Assembly (NCBI GenBank): GCA_013822085.1
Contig: PNJV01000008.1
Location: forward strand, 1-64,000
Direction: 5' to 3'
From: Isosphaera sp.
Lineage (GTDB): Bacteria > Planctomycetota > Phycisphaerae > Phycisphaerales > UBA1924
DNA length: 64,000 nucleotides
Shown: positions 45,529-54,401 of the stretch, piece after piece
How the letters are laid out: every line of letters begins with the position of its first letter
How positions within the stretch are numbered: position 1 is the stretch's first letter
The notes under the pieces: generated by a model
Databases searched by the model: none
Told to the model about the DNA's origin: nothing
The model's input: the letters and a program-made list of their open reading frames with translations, nothing else
Position numbers and translations under genes: made by a program

Positions 45529-47100
45529 GTGGCAGACAACGCCAACCACTTCGACCTGATCGTCATCGGCGGCGGACCGGCCGGGTACGTCGGCGCCATC
45601 CGCGCAGCCCAGCTGGGCCTCAAGACCGCCTGCGTCGAGCGCGCCAAGCTCGGCGGCGTCTGCCTCAACTGGGGCTGCATCCCCAGCAAGGCCCTGCTTG
45701 CCAACGCCGAGCTGGTCGAGAAGCTCCGCGCCAAGGAGCACCAGGCCTTCTGGGGCCTCAAGCTCCAGGGCGACGTCTCCCTCGACTGGGACCGCGTCAT
45801 CGGCCGCTCCCGCGACGTCGCCTCCAAGCTCAACAAGGGCGTCGAGTTCCTCCTGCGCAAGAACAAGATCCAGCACTTCGTCGGCTCGGCCAAGATCACC
45901 CGCGCCGAGCACGCCCCCGCCGCCCCCTCCAAGGCCAAGGTCACCGTCGACGTCCAGGAGTGCCAGGTCCAGGAGGAGCTGACCTCGGCGCCCGCCGTGC
46001 CCGGCAAGACCACCCAGACCATCACCGCCGACCGCGTCATCGTCGCCACCGGCTCGGTGGCCAGGGACCTGCCCTTTGCACGCTTCGACGGCGACCGCGT
46101 CTGGGGCGCCCGCGAGGCCATGTTCAACAAGCAGCAGCCCAAGAAGCTCGTCGTCGTCGGCGCCGGCGCCATCGGCATGGAGTTCGCCTACTTCTACCAC
46201 TCCATGGGCACCGAGGTCACCGTCGTCGAGATGCTCGACCGCGTCCTGCCCGTCGAGGACCACGACATCTCCCAGGCCCTGCGCAAGCTCTACGAGAAGA
46301 AGGGCATGCGGATCCTCACCTCCACCACCACCACCGCCGTCGAGAAGACCCCCTCGGGCGTGCGCGTCACCGTCGCCCCCTTCAAGGACGGCAAGGCCGA
46401 CGACGCCGCCAAGCAAACCCTCGAGGCCGACCGCGTCCTGCTCGCCATCGGCGTCAAGGGCCGCACCGACGGCCTGTGCGACCCGGCCCTGGGCCTCAAG
46501 ATCGAAAAAGACCACATCGTCACCGACTTCAAGCCCGGCCTCACCCGCAACCAGACCCTCGACTATGCCACCAACCTCCCCGGCGTCTACGCCGTCGGCG
46601 ACGTCATCGGCCCGCCCTGGCTGGCCCACGTCGCCATGGAGGAGGCCGTCGTCTGCGTCGAACGCATCGCCTGGGCCGCCAAGAAGCCCGGCGCCCACGA
46701 GCCGATCCCCATCGACTACTCCGTCATCCCAGGCTGCACCTACTGCCTCCCGCAGGTCGCCTCCGTCGGCTTCACAGAGCAGAAGCTCATCGCCGACGGC
46801 CTGGTCAAGGGCAAGGACTACGAGGTCGGCCGATACCCCCTGAGCTCCCACGGCAAGGCCATCGCCGCCGCCCACACCGACGGCCTGATCAAGATCATCC
46901 GCGGCCTGCCCCGCGGCGAGATCCTCGGGGCCCACATCCTGGGCGACCAGGCCACCGAGCTGATCGCCGAGATGACCCTGGCCCGCCGCCTGGAGGCCAC
47001 CACCGAAGAGATCATCTGCACCATCCACGCCCACCCGACCATGCACGAGGCCCTCCACGAGGCCGCCCTGGCCTCCGAGAACCGCATGATCCACGCCTGA
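45529..47100 (+). CDS. lpdA: Dihydrolipoyl dehydrogenase
   Basis: A 523-residue flavoprotein, the E3 component of 2-oxoacid dehydrogenase complexes. The FAD site is LIVIGGGPAGYVGAIRAAQ. The redox disulfide is Cys45/Cys50 in GGVCLNWGCIPSK. The NAD site is VVVGAGAIGMEFAYFYHSMG. The second FAD motif is GVYAVGDVIGPPWLAHVA. The catalytic His-Glu pair is in HAHPTMHEALHEAAL. It is about 50 residues longer than usual because of an insertion before TADRVIVATG (around EHAPAAPSKAKVTVDVQECQ) and one near TVAPFKDGKADDAAK. The GTG start is preceded by AGGGA, and the FAD motif begins ten residues later. No E1/E2 genes are nearby. Confidence 0.95.
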   Translation: MADNANHFDLIVIGGGPAGYVGAIRAAQLGLKTACVERAKLGGVCLNWGCIPSKALLANAELVEKLRAKEHQAFWGLKLQGDVSLDWDRVIGRSRDVASKLNKGVEFLLRKNKIQHFVGSAKITRAEHAPAAPSKAKVTVDVQECQVQEELTSAPAVPGKTTQTITADRVIVATGSVARDLPFARFDGDRVWGAREAMFNKQQPKKLVVVGAGAIGMEFAYFYHSMGTEVTVVEMLDRVLPVEDHDISQALRKLYEKKGMRILTSTTTTAVEKTPSGVRVTVAPFKDGKADDAAKQTLEADRVLLAIGVKGRTDGLCDPALGLKIEKDHIVTDFKPGLTRNQTLDYATNLPGVYAVGDVIGPPWLAHVAMEEAVVCVERIAWAAKKPGAHEPIPIDYSVIPGCTYCLPQVASVGFTEQKLIADGLVKGKDYEVGRYPLSSHGKAIAAAHTDGLIKIIRGLPRGEILGAHILGDQATELIAEMTLARRLEATTEEIICTIHAHPTMHEALHEAALASENRMIHA

Positions 47101-47124
47101 GGCCGCGCCCCACGCACGCCGCTC

Positions 47125-47130
47125 TACCCT
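47125..47130 (+). promoter_or_regulatory. Putative leaderless -10 (TACCCT) of the M42 peptidase gene
   Basis: TACCCT followed by 6 nt and the GTG at 47137, only 24 nt after the lpdA stop, so the peptidase gene may have its own promoter even though it is close behind lpdA. Confidence 0.4.
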
Positions 47131-47136
47131 TCACCC

Positions 47137-48360
47137 GTGCAGAACCCCACCGCCGACCACGCCCCACCAGACTCCCCCGCCGCGCGCGCCCAGCTCGACC
47201 TGCTCAAACGCCTCACGGCCATCCCCACCGCTTCCGGCCGCGAGTCCCGCGTGGCCGCCTTCGTCCGCGCGTGGGTCTCGGACCGGCCCGCGCTCCGGCT
47301 GACCCAGGACCCGGTGGGCAACCTGGTCATCGCCTTCGCCGACGCCCCGCCCGCCGGCCGGCAGGCCCCGCTGATGGTCACGGCCCACACGGACCACCCC
47401 GCCTTCGTCGTCGAGCGGGTCATCGGGCCCGGGACCGTCGAGGTCTCCTTCCGCGGCGGGGTCATGGATGCCTTCTTCGACCACGCCCCGATCCGCCTGA
47501 TCACCGCCGACGACAGGCCCATCGACGCGACCCTGACCGGCAAGGCCCCCAGCGGCACCCCCGCCGGCGCCCACTACACCGCCGAGCTGCGCAGCGGCGG
47601 CACCGCCGACGTGCGTGTCGGCGACATCGGCCTGTGGCCCCTGGACGACCCGCGCATCGACCGCGACGGCCTCCTCCACGCCCCGGCCTGCGACGACCTG
47701 GCCGGGGCCGCCGCCGCCCTGTGCATGCTCGACGCGCTCCTGGCCCACCGCGCCGCCGGCCCCGCCCAGCCCCAGGCGCCAAGCGTGCGCGTCCTGCTCA
47801 CCCGCGCCGAGGAGATCGGCTTCCTCGGTGCCATCGCCGCGTGCAAGCACGGCACCATCCCCGCCGGCGCCCGCGTCATCGCCCTGGAGAACAGCCCCGC
47901 CCTGCCGGAGGCCCCCGTGGGCGCCGGCCCGATCGTGCGCGTGGGCGACCGGATCTCCGTCTTCACCCCATGGCTCACCGCCGCCTGCGCCGCCCGCGCC
48001 GAGGAGGCCCTGGGCCGACGCAGCGTCCCCTGGCAACGCCGGCTCATGACCGGCGGCGCCTGCGAGGCCTCCGTCTTCTGCCGCGCGGGCCTCGACGCCA
48101 CCTGCCTCTGCCTGCCGCTTGGCAACTACCACAACATGCCCCACCTGGCGCAGCTGCGCGACGGCACCTACGACGCCGCCCGGCTGGGCCCGCCGCGGGC
48201 GGCCCACGAGTTCATCCACACCCGCGACTACCTCGGCCTGGTCGAGCTGCTCTTCGCCCTGGCGCTGTCGCCGCCCGAGCCGGGGCTCAGCAACGGCCCA
48301 TCCGGCGAGCGCTTCGAACGCCTCTACGCCGAACGCGCCTACGTCCTGAGCGAGCGCTGA
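47137..48360 (+). CDS. M42/M20-type zinc aminopeptidase
   Basis: A 407-residue metallopeptidase. Metal-site motifs in order: MVTAHTDHP (first His/Asp), PACDDLAGAAA (bridging Asp), RAEEIGFLGA (catalytic Glu and ligand) and IALENSPALP, and a C-terminal HEFIHTRDYLG. ERFERLYAERAY forms the end. The layout fits M42 glutamyl/deblocking aminopeptidases (FrvX-like), although conserved spacing is loose. The GTG start is supported by the TACCCT 6 nt upstream. It lies 36 bp behind lpdA. Confidence 0.82.
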   Translation: MQNPTADHAPPDSPAARAQLDLLKRLTAIPTASGRESRVAAFVRAWVSDRPALRLTQDPVGNLVIAFADAPPAGRQAPLMVTAHTDHPAFVVERVIGPGTVEVSFRGGVMDAFFDHAPIRLITADDRPIDATLTGKAPSGTPAGAHYTAELRSGGTADVRVGDIGLWPLDDPRIDRDGLLHAPACDDLAGAAAALCMLDALLAHRAAGPAQPQAPSVRVLLTRAEEIGFLGAIAACKHGTIPAGARVIALENSPALPEAPVGAGPIVRVGDRISVFTPWLTAACAARAEEALGRRSVPWQRRLMTGGACEASVFCRAGLDATCLCLPLGNYHNMPHLAQLRDGTYDAARLGPPRAAHEFIHTRDYLGLVELLFALALSPPEPGLSNGPSGERFERLYAERAYVLSER

Positions 48361-48384
48361 CGGCGCCCACGCGGTCGTCGCAGG

Positions 48385-48424
48385 GCGCACACCGGCGCGC
48401 TGCGCGGGCGCCGGGCCGGTGCGC
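48385..48424. terminator. Imperfect GC hairpin between convergent genes
   Basis: GCGCACACCGGC pairs with GCCGGTGCGC, leaving a 2-nt bulge, in the 155-bp gap between the M42 gene and the PhoH gene (48361-48515). No U-run. Confidence 0.3.
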
Positions 48425-48515
48425 AAGGGAGGTTGCGTGCGCAGCGGGCAACGCGTGGGAAGAACGGGCGGGAGCGCGGGCGCGGCCGGAGTTTGGAGGC
48501 CGCAGGCGGCCGCGG

Positions 48516-50567
48516 TCAGAGCAACGCCGCCGCCAGCGAGGCCAGCTCGCTGCGCTCCGAGCGGGCCAGCGTCACGTGCCCGACCATCCGCAGGCCCTTC
48601 ATCTTCTCGATCGCGTAGGCCAGGCCGTTGGAGGCCGAGTCCAGGTACGGGTTGTCGATCTGCCCCACGTCGCCGGTGAGCACGACCTTGGTCCCCTCGC
48701 CGATGCGCGAGACGATGGTCTTGACCTCGTGCGGCGTGAGGTTCTGGGCCTCGTCGACGATCATGAACTGGTGCGGGATCGACCGCCCGCGGATGTACGT
48801 CAGGGGCTCGAGGACCAGCTGCCCGCCCGAGATGAGCTTCTCGATGCGCTGCTCGGCCGAGAGGGACTCGGCCTGCTGCTGGCCCGTGGCCCCGCGCGTC
48901 GAGAGCAGGTACGAGAGGTTGTCGAAGATCGGCTGCATCCAGGCCCCGAGCTTGTCGTCCTTGGTGCCCGGCAGGTACCCGATGTCGCGGCCCATGGGCA
49001 TGATGGGCCTGGCCACGAGCATCTTGTCGTAGCGCTGCTCGCTAAAGACCTTGGCCATCCCCGCCGCCACCGCCAGCAGGGTCTTGCCCGTCCCGGCCGT
49101 GCCCAGCAGCGTGACCATGCGCACGTCGTCGTCCAGGAGCAGGTCCAGGGCCATGGTCTGCTGGAGGTTGCGGGCCAGGATGCCGAAGACCGGCTTGCGC
49201 GGGCCGGTGACGGGGGTCATCTGGTCGGTGTCCCCGATGCGGCGGGCCAGCCCCGTGTGGGACTCGTCCTCGGCGTCGCGCAGGATCACGAACTGGTTGG
49301 CCTCGACCGCAGCGGCCGCGCCGCCGCGCCCGACCGCCACCGGCCCGACCCCGGCGCGCGCCGCCAGCGACCGCGCCGGCGACTGACCCTCGGGCAGCCC
49401 CGCCACCGCCGCCTCCACGCGCGACACGGGCAGCACCCGGTCGCGGTAGAGGTCGTCGATCAGCTCCCGGTCGACCGTCGCCGAGAAGAACCCGGTGTAC
49501 AGCCGGTCGGCGTCCACCTTCTGGTTCTCGAAGTCCTCGGTGCGCACGCCCAGCGCGTCGGCCTTGATGCGCGCGTTGAGGTCCTTGGACACGAACACCA
49601 CCGGGGCGCCGCGCGCGTGCATGGCGAAGGCCACAGCGACGATCCGGTTGTCGGGCTTGTCCTCGGCGAGCATCGGCGGACGCGGGTGCTGGCCCACGTC
49701 GATCCGCACCACGCCCGTCGCCTCGGGCGACGAGCCCCCCGCCCGCCGGTCCTTCGGGTCGCACGCCCCGCCCCAGGGCACGCCGTCGACCAGCCGGCCC
49801 ATCGTCCGCAGCCGGTCCAGGTGCCGGATCACCTCCCGCGCGTTGCGGCCGCGGTCGCGCTCGTCGCGCTTGAACGTGTCCAGCTCCTCGATCACCGTGA
49901 ACGGGATCACCACCTCGTGCTCCTGGAACACGAACAGGCACCCCGGGTCGTGCAGGAGCACGTTGGTGTCCAGCACGAAGTGCTTGATGGCCTTGGCGTC
50001 GCGCGGCCTTGCCGCGGGCGGGCCGGCCAGCGTGCCGCGGGCTGGGACAGCGGGCCCCTCCGGGTGCAGCCGCCCGGACTGGGCCTCGCGCGGGCCGGGC
50101 TTGCCGGCCGGGTGCGCCTCGGGCGTGCGGGCGGGCCTGGGCGGCTTGCCGGCGCCCTTGACGGTCACCGCGCCATGTCCATGCGCCGGGCTGTTGCCAT
50201 GCCCCGCGCCGTTGGCGTGCGCGGCCCTGTGGGCCTGTGCTGCGCCGTTCGCGTGCGCTGTTCCGCTTGCGCCATGGGCCGGTCCGGACCTGGCCGCTGC
50301 GCCGGGCTCTTCGACCCACCCCACGCGGATGCCCCCTCCGCCCATCCCGCCGCCAGCTTCCAATCCGCCACCACCACCCGCTCCCCCCGCACCACCACCC
50401 CCCGCACCTCCAACATCCCCCTCAGCGGCTTCGATCAGGCCCGGGGCGTCCAGCACCGCGTGCAGCGCCGCGTCCCCGACCTCGGAGACGCCCGGCCCCC
50501 GATCCCCGGCGGGCCGCGCCGACGCCCCGTTGCCCCCGACGCTCGCCACAGCTGGTGTGGAGTCCAT
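48516..50567 (-). CDS. PIN domain-PhoH family ATPase
   Basis: A 683-residue protein. The N-terminal 190 residues are low complexity: a Gly-rich block, then His/Ala/Asn/Gly repeats (about 98-134) and a Pro-rich part. The PIN nuclease-like domain follows (about 194-380: KHFVLDTNVLLHDP, FTVIEELDTFK, DNRIVAVAF, VVFVSKDLNARIKA), with its acidic residues present. The PhoH helicase-like ATPase domain has Walker A GTAGTGKT (489-496), VARPIMPMGRDIGYLPG and Walker B FMIVDEAQN. This is the YlaK/PhoH2 architecture, thought to act on RNA. The ATG at 50567 lies at the head of the low-complexity region and is uncertain; the folded part would be complete with a later start. Confidence 0.88.
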   Translation of the reverse strand: MDSTPAVASVGGNGASARPAGDRGPGVSEVGDAALHAVLDAPGLIEAAEGDVGGAGGGGAGGAGGGGGLEAGGGMGGGGIRVGWVEEPGAAARSGPAHGASGTAHANGAAQAHRAAHANGAGHGNSPAHGHGAVTVKGAGKPPRPARTPEAHPAGKPGPREAQSGRLHPEGPAVPARGTLAGPPAARPRDAKAIKHFVLDTNVLLHDPGCLFVFQEHEVVIPFTVIEELDTFKRDERDRGRNAREVIRHLDRLRTMGRLVDGVPWGGACDPKDRRAGGSSPEATGVVRIDVGQHPRPPMLAEDKPDNRIVAVAFAMHARGAPVVFVSKDLNARIKADALGVRTEDFENQKVDADRLYTGFFSATVDRELIDDLYRDRVLPVSRVEAAVAGLPEGQSPARSLAARAGVGPVAVGRGGAAAAVEANQFVILRDAEDESHTGLARRIGDTDQMTPVTGPRKPVFGILARNLQQTMALDLLLDDDVRMVTLLGTAGTGKTLLAVAAGMAKVFSEQRYDKMLVARPIMPMGRDIGYLPGTKDDKLGAWMQPIFDNLSYLLSTRGATGQQQAESLSAEQRIEKLISGGQLVLEPLTYIRGRSIPHQFMIVDEAQNLTPHEVKTIVSRIGEGTKVVLTGDVGQIDNPYLDSASNGLAYAIEKMKGLRMVGHVTLARSERSELASLAAALL

Positions 50568-50760
50568 GCAGCGCTCGCGTATGTAGTCACCGCCGGTGCG
50601 ACCACGCCGCGTCCGTTCGGCGAGCCCTCGCACCCGCGTCACCCCGCTCCGAAGTGAGCATACCACAACGCCGGCCCAACGCCGGCCGGGCCCGCCGCGG
50701 CTTTACCATTCTTTGACCTTCCCGCAGAGCACAACTGACGCCCCATCCCATCCCCCACAC

Positions 50761-50824
50761 ACCCGCATACCCGCATACCCGCATACCCGCATACCCGCAT
50801 ACCCGCACACCCGCACACCCGCAC
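50761..50824. repeat. 8-bp tandem repeat upstream of the PhoH gene
   Basis: Five copies of ACCCGCAT followed by three of ACCCGCAC, plus a partial copy, between the PhoH start and the end of the DUF456 gene. The 275-bp gap (50568-50842) holds no other feature I can support. Confidence 0.85.
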
Positions 50825-50842
50825 ACCCCCGCACCCGGCCGC

Positions 50843-51367
50843 TCAGCGCCACGCGGCGACAACCAGGGCCACGCTCACGCCCACGCACGTGCCCAGCTTG
50901 AGCACCACCGCCAGGCTCTGGCCCACGGCTGCTGCCAGGGCCACTCGCCGACGCACGCTCGGCTCGGCCCGGGCAACCCCCGCCTCAGCCAGGTACGCCC
51001 CCGCACCCGCCCCGGCGACACCCCCGATCACCGCTGTGACCGGGAACAGCAGCGGGGCCATCACGATCGCCCCAACGATCCCGCCGATCGTCGCCCCGAG
51101 CATGCCGGCCCGCGACGCGCCCGCGCGCCGGGCCGTCGCCGCTGAGACGATCAGCTCCAGGCACTCGCTCAGCGCCGCCAGCCCCGCGCACAGGGCCAGC
51201 GTCTGCCATGAGATCAGCTGCGCGCCCAGCGCCCACCCGACCACCAGCTTGGTGCCCACCGACACCAGCAGCAGCAGCCACACCCCGGGCAGCGTCAGCA
51301 GCGACACGCCCCAGGCCACGGGGGCCGCGGCCGTCACCACCACAGCCCCGAGCCACCACCACTCCAT
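50843..51367 (-). CDS. DUF456 family membrane protein
   Basis: A 174-residue integral membrane protein with about four to five helices. PGVWLLLLVSVG near residue 28, ALSECLELIVSAATARRAGASRAGMLGATIGGIVGAI and PVTAVIGGVAGAGAGAYLAE give the small-residue GxxxG-rich pattern of DUF456. Function unknown. It lies 21 bp behind the next unknown gene on the same strand, suggesting co-transcription. Confidence 0.8.
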   Translation of the reverse strand: MEWWWLGAVVVTAAAPVAWGVSLLTLPGVWLLLLVSVGTKLVVGWALGAQLISWQTLALCAGLAALSECLELIVSAATARRAGASRAGMLGATIGGIVGAIVMAPLLFPVTAVIGGVAGAGAGAYLAEAGVARAEPSVRRRVALAAAVGQSLAVVLKLGTCVGVSVALVVAAWR

Positions 51368-51388
51368 GCGTGTCGGCCCCGCGCCCGC

Positions 51389-52168
51389 CTAGCCCTGCGA
51401 TGACTCTATCAGCGCATAGTCCTCGGGCAGGGCCGCCTTGTGCAGCTCGATCACCCAGTCCTCAAGCGGCACGTAGCGCAGCAGGTCGAGCTTCACCCTC
51501 CGGTTGTCCTTGAGCTCCAGCGTCACGTAGAACTTGTGCCACGCCCGCCGGTCCACGCCGCTGATGTCCGCGGGCGTGATCGTCGCCCCGTCGGGCAGGT
51601 GCAGCCGCTTGGCCTCCGGGTCCCAGGCGTACCGCACACGCGAGACCGTCAGCAGCAACCACACCGGGTACGCCGAGGCGGCAAACCCGATCACCGAGAT
51701 CGCGTACTGGATCGGCAGGTCGTACTTGTCCAGCGGCAGGGGCACCGTGGTGGTCTTGGCGAACTCCTCCAGCTCGCGCACTCGCGCGCGCGCGTCAGCG
51801 AACGCCGTCCGCTCCGGAACCGCGCGCCCGAGCCGGTCCAGCGACTCGAGCCACAGCAGCCGGGCCCGGTCGCGCGCCTCGACCGAGCGATCGTCGACGG
51901 CCCGATCGAGCAGCTCGTCGCTGCGCCCGCGCAGCTGCGCCAGCGTCAGCTCCGGGTCGGGGACCGTCGCCTCGCTCATCCGCAGGGCCGCCTCCGAGGC
52001 GCGCAGGTAGTCCAGCTCGAAGAACTTGGCCGCCTTCTCGCCGCGCGCCGGGTATATCCACACCGCGTCGGCCAGGCCCCACCCCCCCAACGCCAGGCAC
52101 ACCGCCAGGACCGCCACGAACTTGAAGACCCACTTGCGATGCACGCTCGTGCGTTGAAGGTCCGCCAT
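51389..52168 (-). CDS. Unknown two-helix membrane protein
   Basis: 259 residues, not recognised. Transmembrane helices at about 13-36 (WVFKFVAVLAVCLALGGWGLADAVW) and about 150-172 (AISVIGFAASAYPVWLLLTV). Between them is a helical, charged extracytoplasmic region, and after them a C-terminal cytoplasmic domain with YAWDPEAKRLHLPDGATITP and WVIELHKAALPEDYALIE, which resembles a PH-like (bPH_2) domain. GGGAG before the ATG supports the start. Confidence 0.72.
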   Translation of the reverse strand: MADLQRTSVHRKWVFKFVAVLAVCLALGGWGLADAVWIYPARGEKAAKFFELDYLRASEAALRMSEATVPDPELTLAQLRGRSDELLDRAVDDRSVEARDRARLLWLESLDRLGRAVPERTAFADARARVRELEEFAKTTTVPLPLDKYDLPIQYAISVIGFAASAYPVWLLLTVSRVRYAWDPEAKRLHLPDGATITPADISGVDRRAWHKFYVTLELKDNRRVKLDLLRYVPLEDWVIELHKAALPEDYALIESSQG

Positions 52169-52327
52169 AACGCTCCCGTTGGTTGCCCCACGCAGCTGCG
52201 CCGCCCGCGCACCGGGGCGCCGATCAGCCTACCAGATCGCTGCGCCGCCGACCGCCCTGGCGACCGGCGCGCGTACCGACAGGACATGCATCGGCTGCAA
52301 ACCTCCCTAGGTCCGCAACCCGCCCCC

Positions 52328-52342
52328 ATGTTGCAGCAACAT
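52328..52342. promoter_or_regulatory. Operator-like inverted repeat
   Basis: ATGTTGC-A-GCAACAT, a perfect 15-nt odd palindrome about 160 nt upstream of the two-helix membrane protein gene. It stands out in the otherwise C-rich 352-bp gap 52169-52520, which has no gene that I can support. Confidence 0.35.
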
Positions 52343-52520
52343 CCGCGTGACGCCCCACCCCCGCCCCCCACCCTCAGCCCCCAGCCCCGCCACCCCTCAC
52401 CCACCGCTTGCCCGCGCGCCGCAACTACCACCCACTTCCCCGCCGCTTTCCACGCCCAATCTCAAACCCCCCAAACTGCCATGCCCGCCCGCTGCGCCCG
52501 ACCGGCCCGCCTGAGCGGCT

Positions 52521-53471
52521 CTACCCTGCCGCTCCCGGCTTGAGCGCCACCGCAGCGCCCGCAGCGGCCGCGATCACCGCCAGCACCGCCCCGACCGTCA
52601 GCAGCCCCCGGGCCCACCACCGCCCGCCCGCTGAGGCGCGGGCTCGGCCGCCGAGCAGCGTGTCGAAGAGCCAGCACGCGCCAACGCCAACCGCTGGCGC
52701 CACCAGGACCGCCACGGCCACGCCAAGGGGCAAGCGATTCGAAGAATTCAGGGCGTTGTGCGCAAGCAGCCCCGTGAGCACCATCGACGGCACGTGGGCC
52801 CCGCCGCGCGCCAGTGACAGCCCGGGGCGCACCCCGGCCCACACCGCGGCAGCGCCGAACCCCGCCGCCATCGCCCCAGCCATCTGGCCGAGGTTGAGCA
52901 CGCTGACCACCGCGATCAGCATGATCGCTGCGCCCGCGCACCAGGCCCACAACGACACTGCCGCCCACGGGCCGCGCGCGTGCGTGTCATCGGTGATCCG
53001 GGCCGCCCCCGCCAGGCCCACGAGCCCCGCCGACGCCAGGGCGATAACCCCAAGCGCATCCTCGATCTTCGGCACTCGCGCATAGTTGCCACCCATCCAC
53101 GGCACATACGCCGCCCCCGCAAAGAGCACCCCTCGCACCGCCCACCGCGCCGGCCACCACAGCCGAACGCCCGCAGCGAGCACGCCGAGAGTCATACCCC
53201 CAAGCGCAATCAATGGGTGCCAGTGCGCAGCCCGCCCGGGCGGGAAGCCGGTCGTCCCCAGCGGGCCCAGGGCCGCGATCCACACCGCTGCTGCCAGCAG
53301 CACCGGCAGGACCCACAGGAACCGCTCCGTCGTCGCTGGCACACTGGCCCACTGATCGCGGTGGCGCCGCCGCCCGCGCCACCCCCAGGCCACGCCCAAG
53401 AGCAGCATCCCCAGGGCGCCCGGCACGAGCACCCCCCACACGCCCAGTTGCCTGATGACCTCGGGGTTCAT
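52521..53471 (-). CDS. Unknown polytopic membrane protein
   Basis: 316 residues with about nine evenly spaced hydrophobic segments and very few charged residues. I do not recognise the family. Visible traits are an N-terminal MNPEVIRQLGVWGVLVPGALGMLLLG helix, GWRGRRRHRDQW as the first cytoplasmic loop, and WMGGNYARVPKIEDALGVIALASAG in the middle. No transporter motif is seen. The downstream side, in its own transcription direction, is the gap with the 15-nt palindrome. Confidence 0.72.
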   Translation of the reverse strand: MNPEVIRQLGVWGVLVPGALGMLLLGVAWGWRGRRRHRDQWASVPATTERFLWVLPVLLAAAVWIAALGPLGTTGFPPGRAAHWHPLIALGGMTLGVLAAGVRLWWPARWAVRGVLFAGAAYVPWMGGNYARVPKIEDALGVIALASAGLVGLAGAARITDDTHARGPWAAVSLWAWCAGAAIMLIAVVSVLNLGQMAGAMAAGFGAAAVWAGVRPGLSLARGGAHVPSMVLTGLLAHNALNSSNRLPLGVAVAVLVAPAVGVGACWLFDTLLGGRARASAGGRWWARGLLTVGAVLAVIAAAAGAAVALKPGAAG

Positions 53472-53538
53472 GCGCGATCATTGCCACCGAAAACACGACC
53501 CGCGGCCCCCGGCGTGCGCCGGGGACGGGAATGTTAAA

Positions 53539-53568
53539 GCGTCACGCTGCCCTGAGGCGGCGTGACGC
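53539..53568 (-). terminator. Rho-independent terminator of the YceI gene
   Basis: A 13-bp stem (GCGTCACGCTGCC paired with GGCGGCGTGACGC, one T-G pair) and a CTGA loop, 47 bp past the yceI stop. On the minus strand it is followed by TTTAACATT. Confidence 0.78.
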
Positions 53569-53614
53569 GAAGGTTGACGAACCCGGCTGATTGAGCCGGG
53601 AGCAGGGGGTGGGC

Positions 53615-54250
53615 TTAGCGGCCGCCTTCGAGGGAGACGATCAGCTCGACGTCGTCGCCCAGCGGGCCCTGGAGGCCGTTCATGCCGAACTCGGAGCGCT
53701 TGATGGTGAAGACGCTGCGCACGCCGGCGACTGGGCCGCGCTGGCCTTGGCCCTCGCCGGTCTTCTCGACCTTGACCGTGACGGGCTTGGTCTTGCCCAG
53801 CATGGTCAGGTCGCCGGTGACCGTGAAGGTCTTGCCGTCGGTGCTGGCAAACTCCTTGCCCTTGAAGGTGATGGCGGGGAACTCGCCGGTGGCAAAGAAC
53901 GTGTCGGAGCGCAGGTGCTCGTCGCGCTGGGCGTTGCCCGAGTTGATCGAGGCGGCGTCGACGGTGATCTCCAGCGACGAGGCCGAGGGGTTGGCCGCGT
54001 CGAGCACGAACGAGCCCGAGAGCTTGTCGAACCGGCCGTAGTTGAACGCTGCACCAAAGTGCAGGATGCTGTAGAGGACCGTGGAGTGGACCGCGTCCAC
54101 CTTGTACGCGGCGGCGCTCTGCGCAGCGGCGGCGGTCCCGGCAGCGGCGGCCGTGCCGATCGCCGCCGACCTGCCCGTCAGGCTCGCAGCGCCGATCCCC
54201 ATCCCAGCCACAAGAACCAGAACGCCCGCACCGATCGCGATAACGCGCAT
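53615..54250 (-). CDS. YceI family periplasmic protein
   Basis: A 211-residue lipocalin-like protein. A signal peptide (VIAIGAGVLVLVAGMGIGAASL) is followed by an Ala-rich spacer and the YceI domain: YKVDAVHSTVLYSILHFGAAFNYGRFDKLSG, DAASINSGNAQRDEHLRS, FPAITFKGKEF and DLTMLGKTKPVTVKVE. These proteins bind polyisoprenoid or amphiphilic ligands. GGAGGT before the ATG supports the start, and it has a strong terminator. Confidence 0.93.
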   Translation of the reverse strand: MRVIAIGAGVLVLVAGMGIGAASLTGRSAAIGTAAAAGTAAAAQSAAAYKVDAVHSTVLYSILHFGAAFNYGRFDKLSGSFVLDAANPSASSLEITVDAASINSGNAQRDEHLRSDTFFATGEFPAITFKGKEFASTDGKTFTVTGDLTMLGKTKPVTVKVEKTGEGQGQRGPVAGVRSVFTIKRSEFGMNGLQGPLGDDVELIVSLEGGR

Positions 54251-54401
54251 GACTTACCTCCGCGACGCCGCGGCGCCGCCCGTGATCTTGCCAGCCGACG
54301 GGGGCGACACCGCTCCCATCGCCCGGGTGTGACGAACGTCAAACGAAAACGGATCCCGGCCGGTTCACAGGACATCGCACGAGAGCGATAAATTCTCGCG
54401 C

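Noticed and set aside
45960-50657. A 1565-codon open frame on the plus strand
   Set aside because: It runs through lpdA and M42 in the wrong frame and antisense to the PhoH gene, and is Arg/Pro-rich with no domain. Long shadow frames are expected at this GC content.
50761-50824. CRISPR-like array
   Set aside because: The unit is 8 bp with no spacers; it is a simple tandem repeat.
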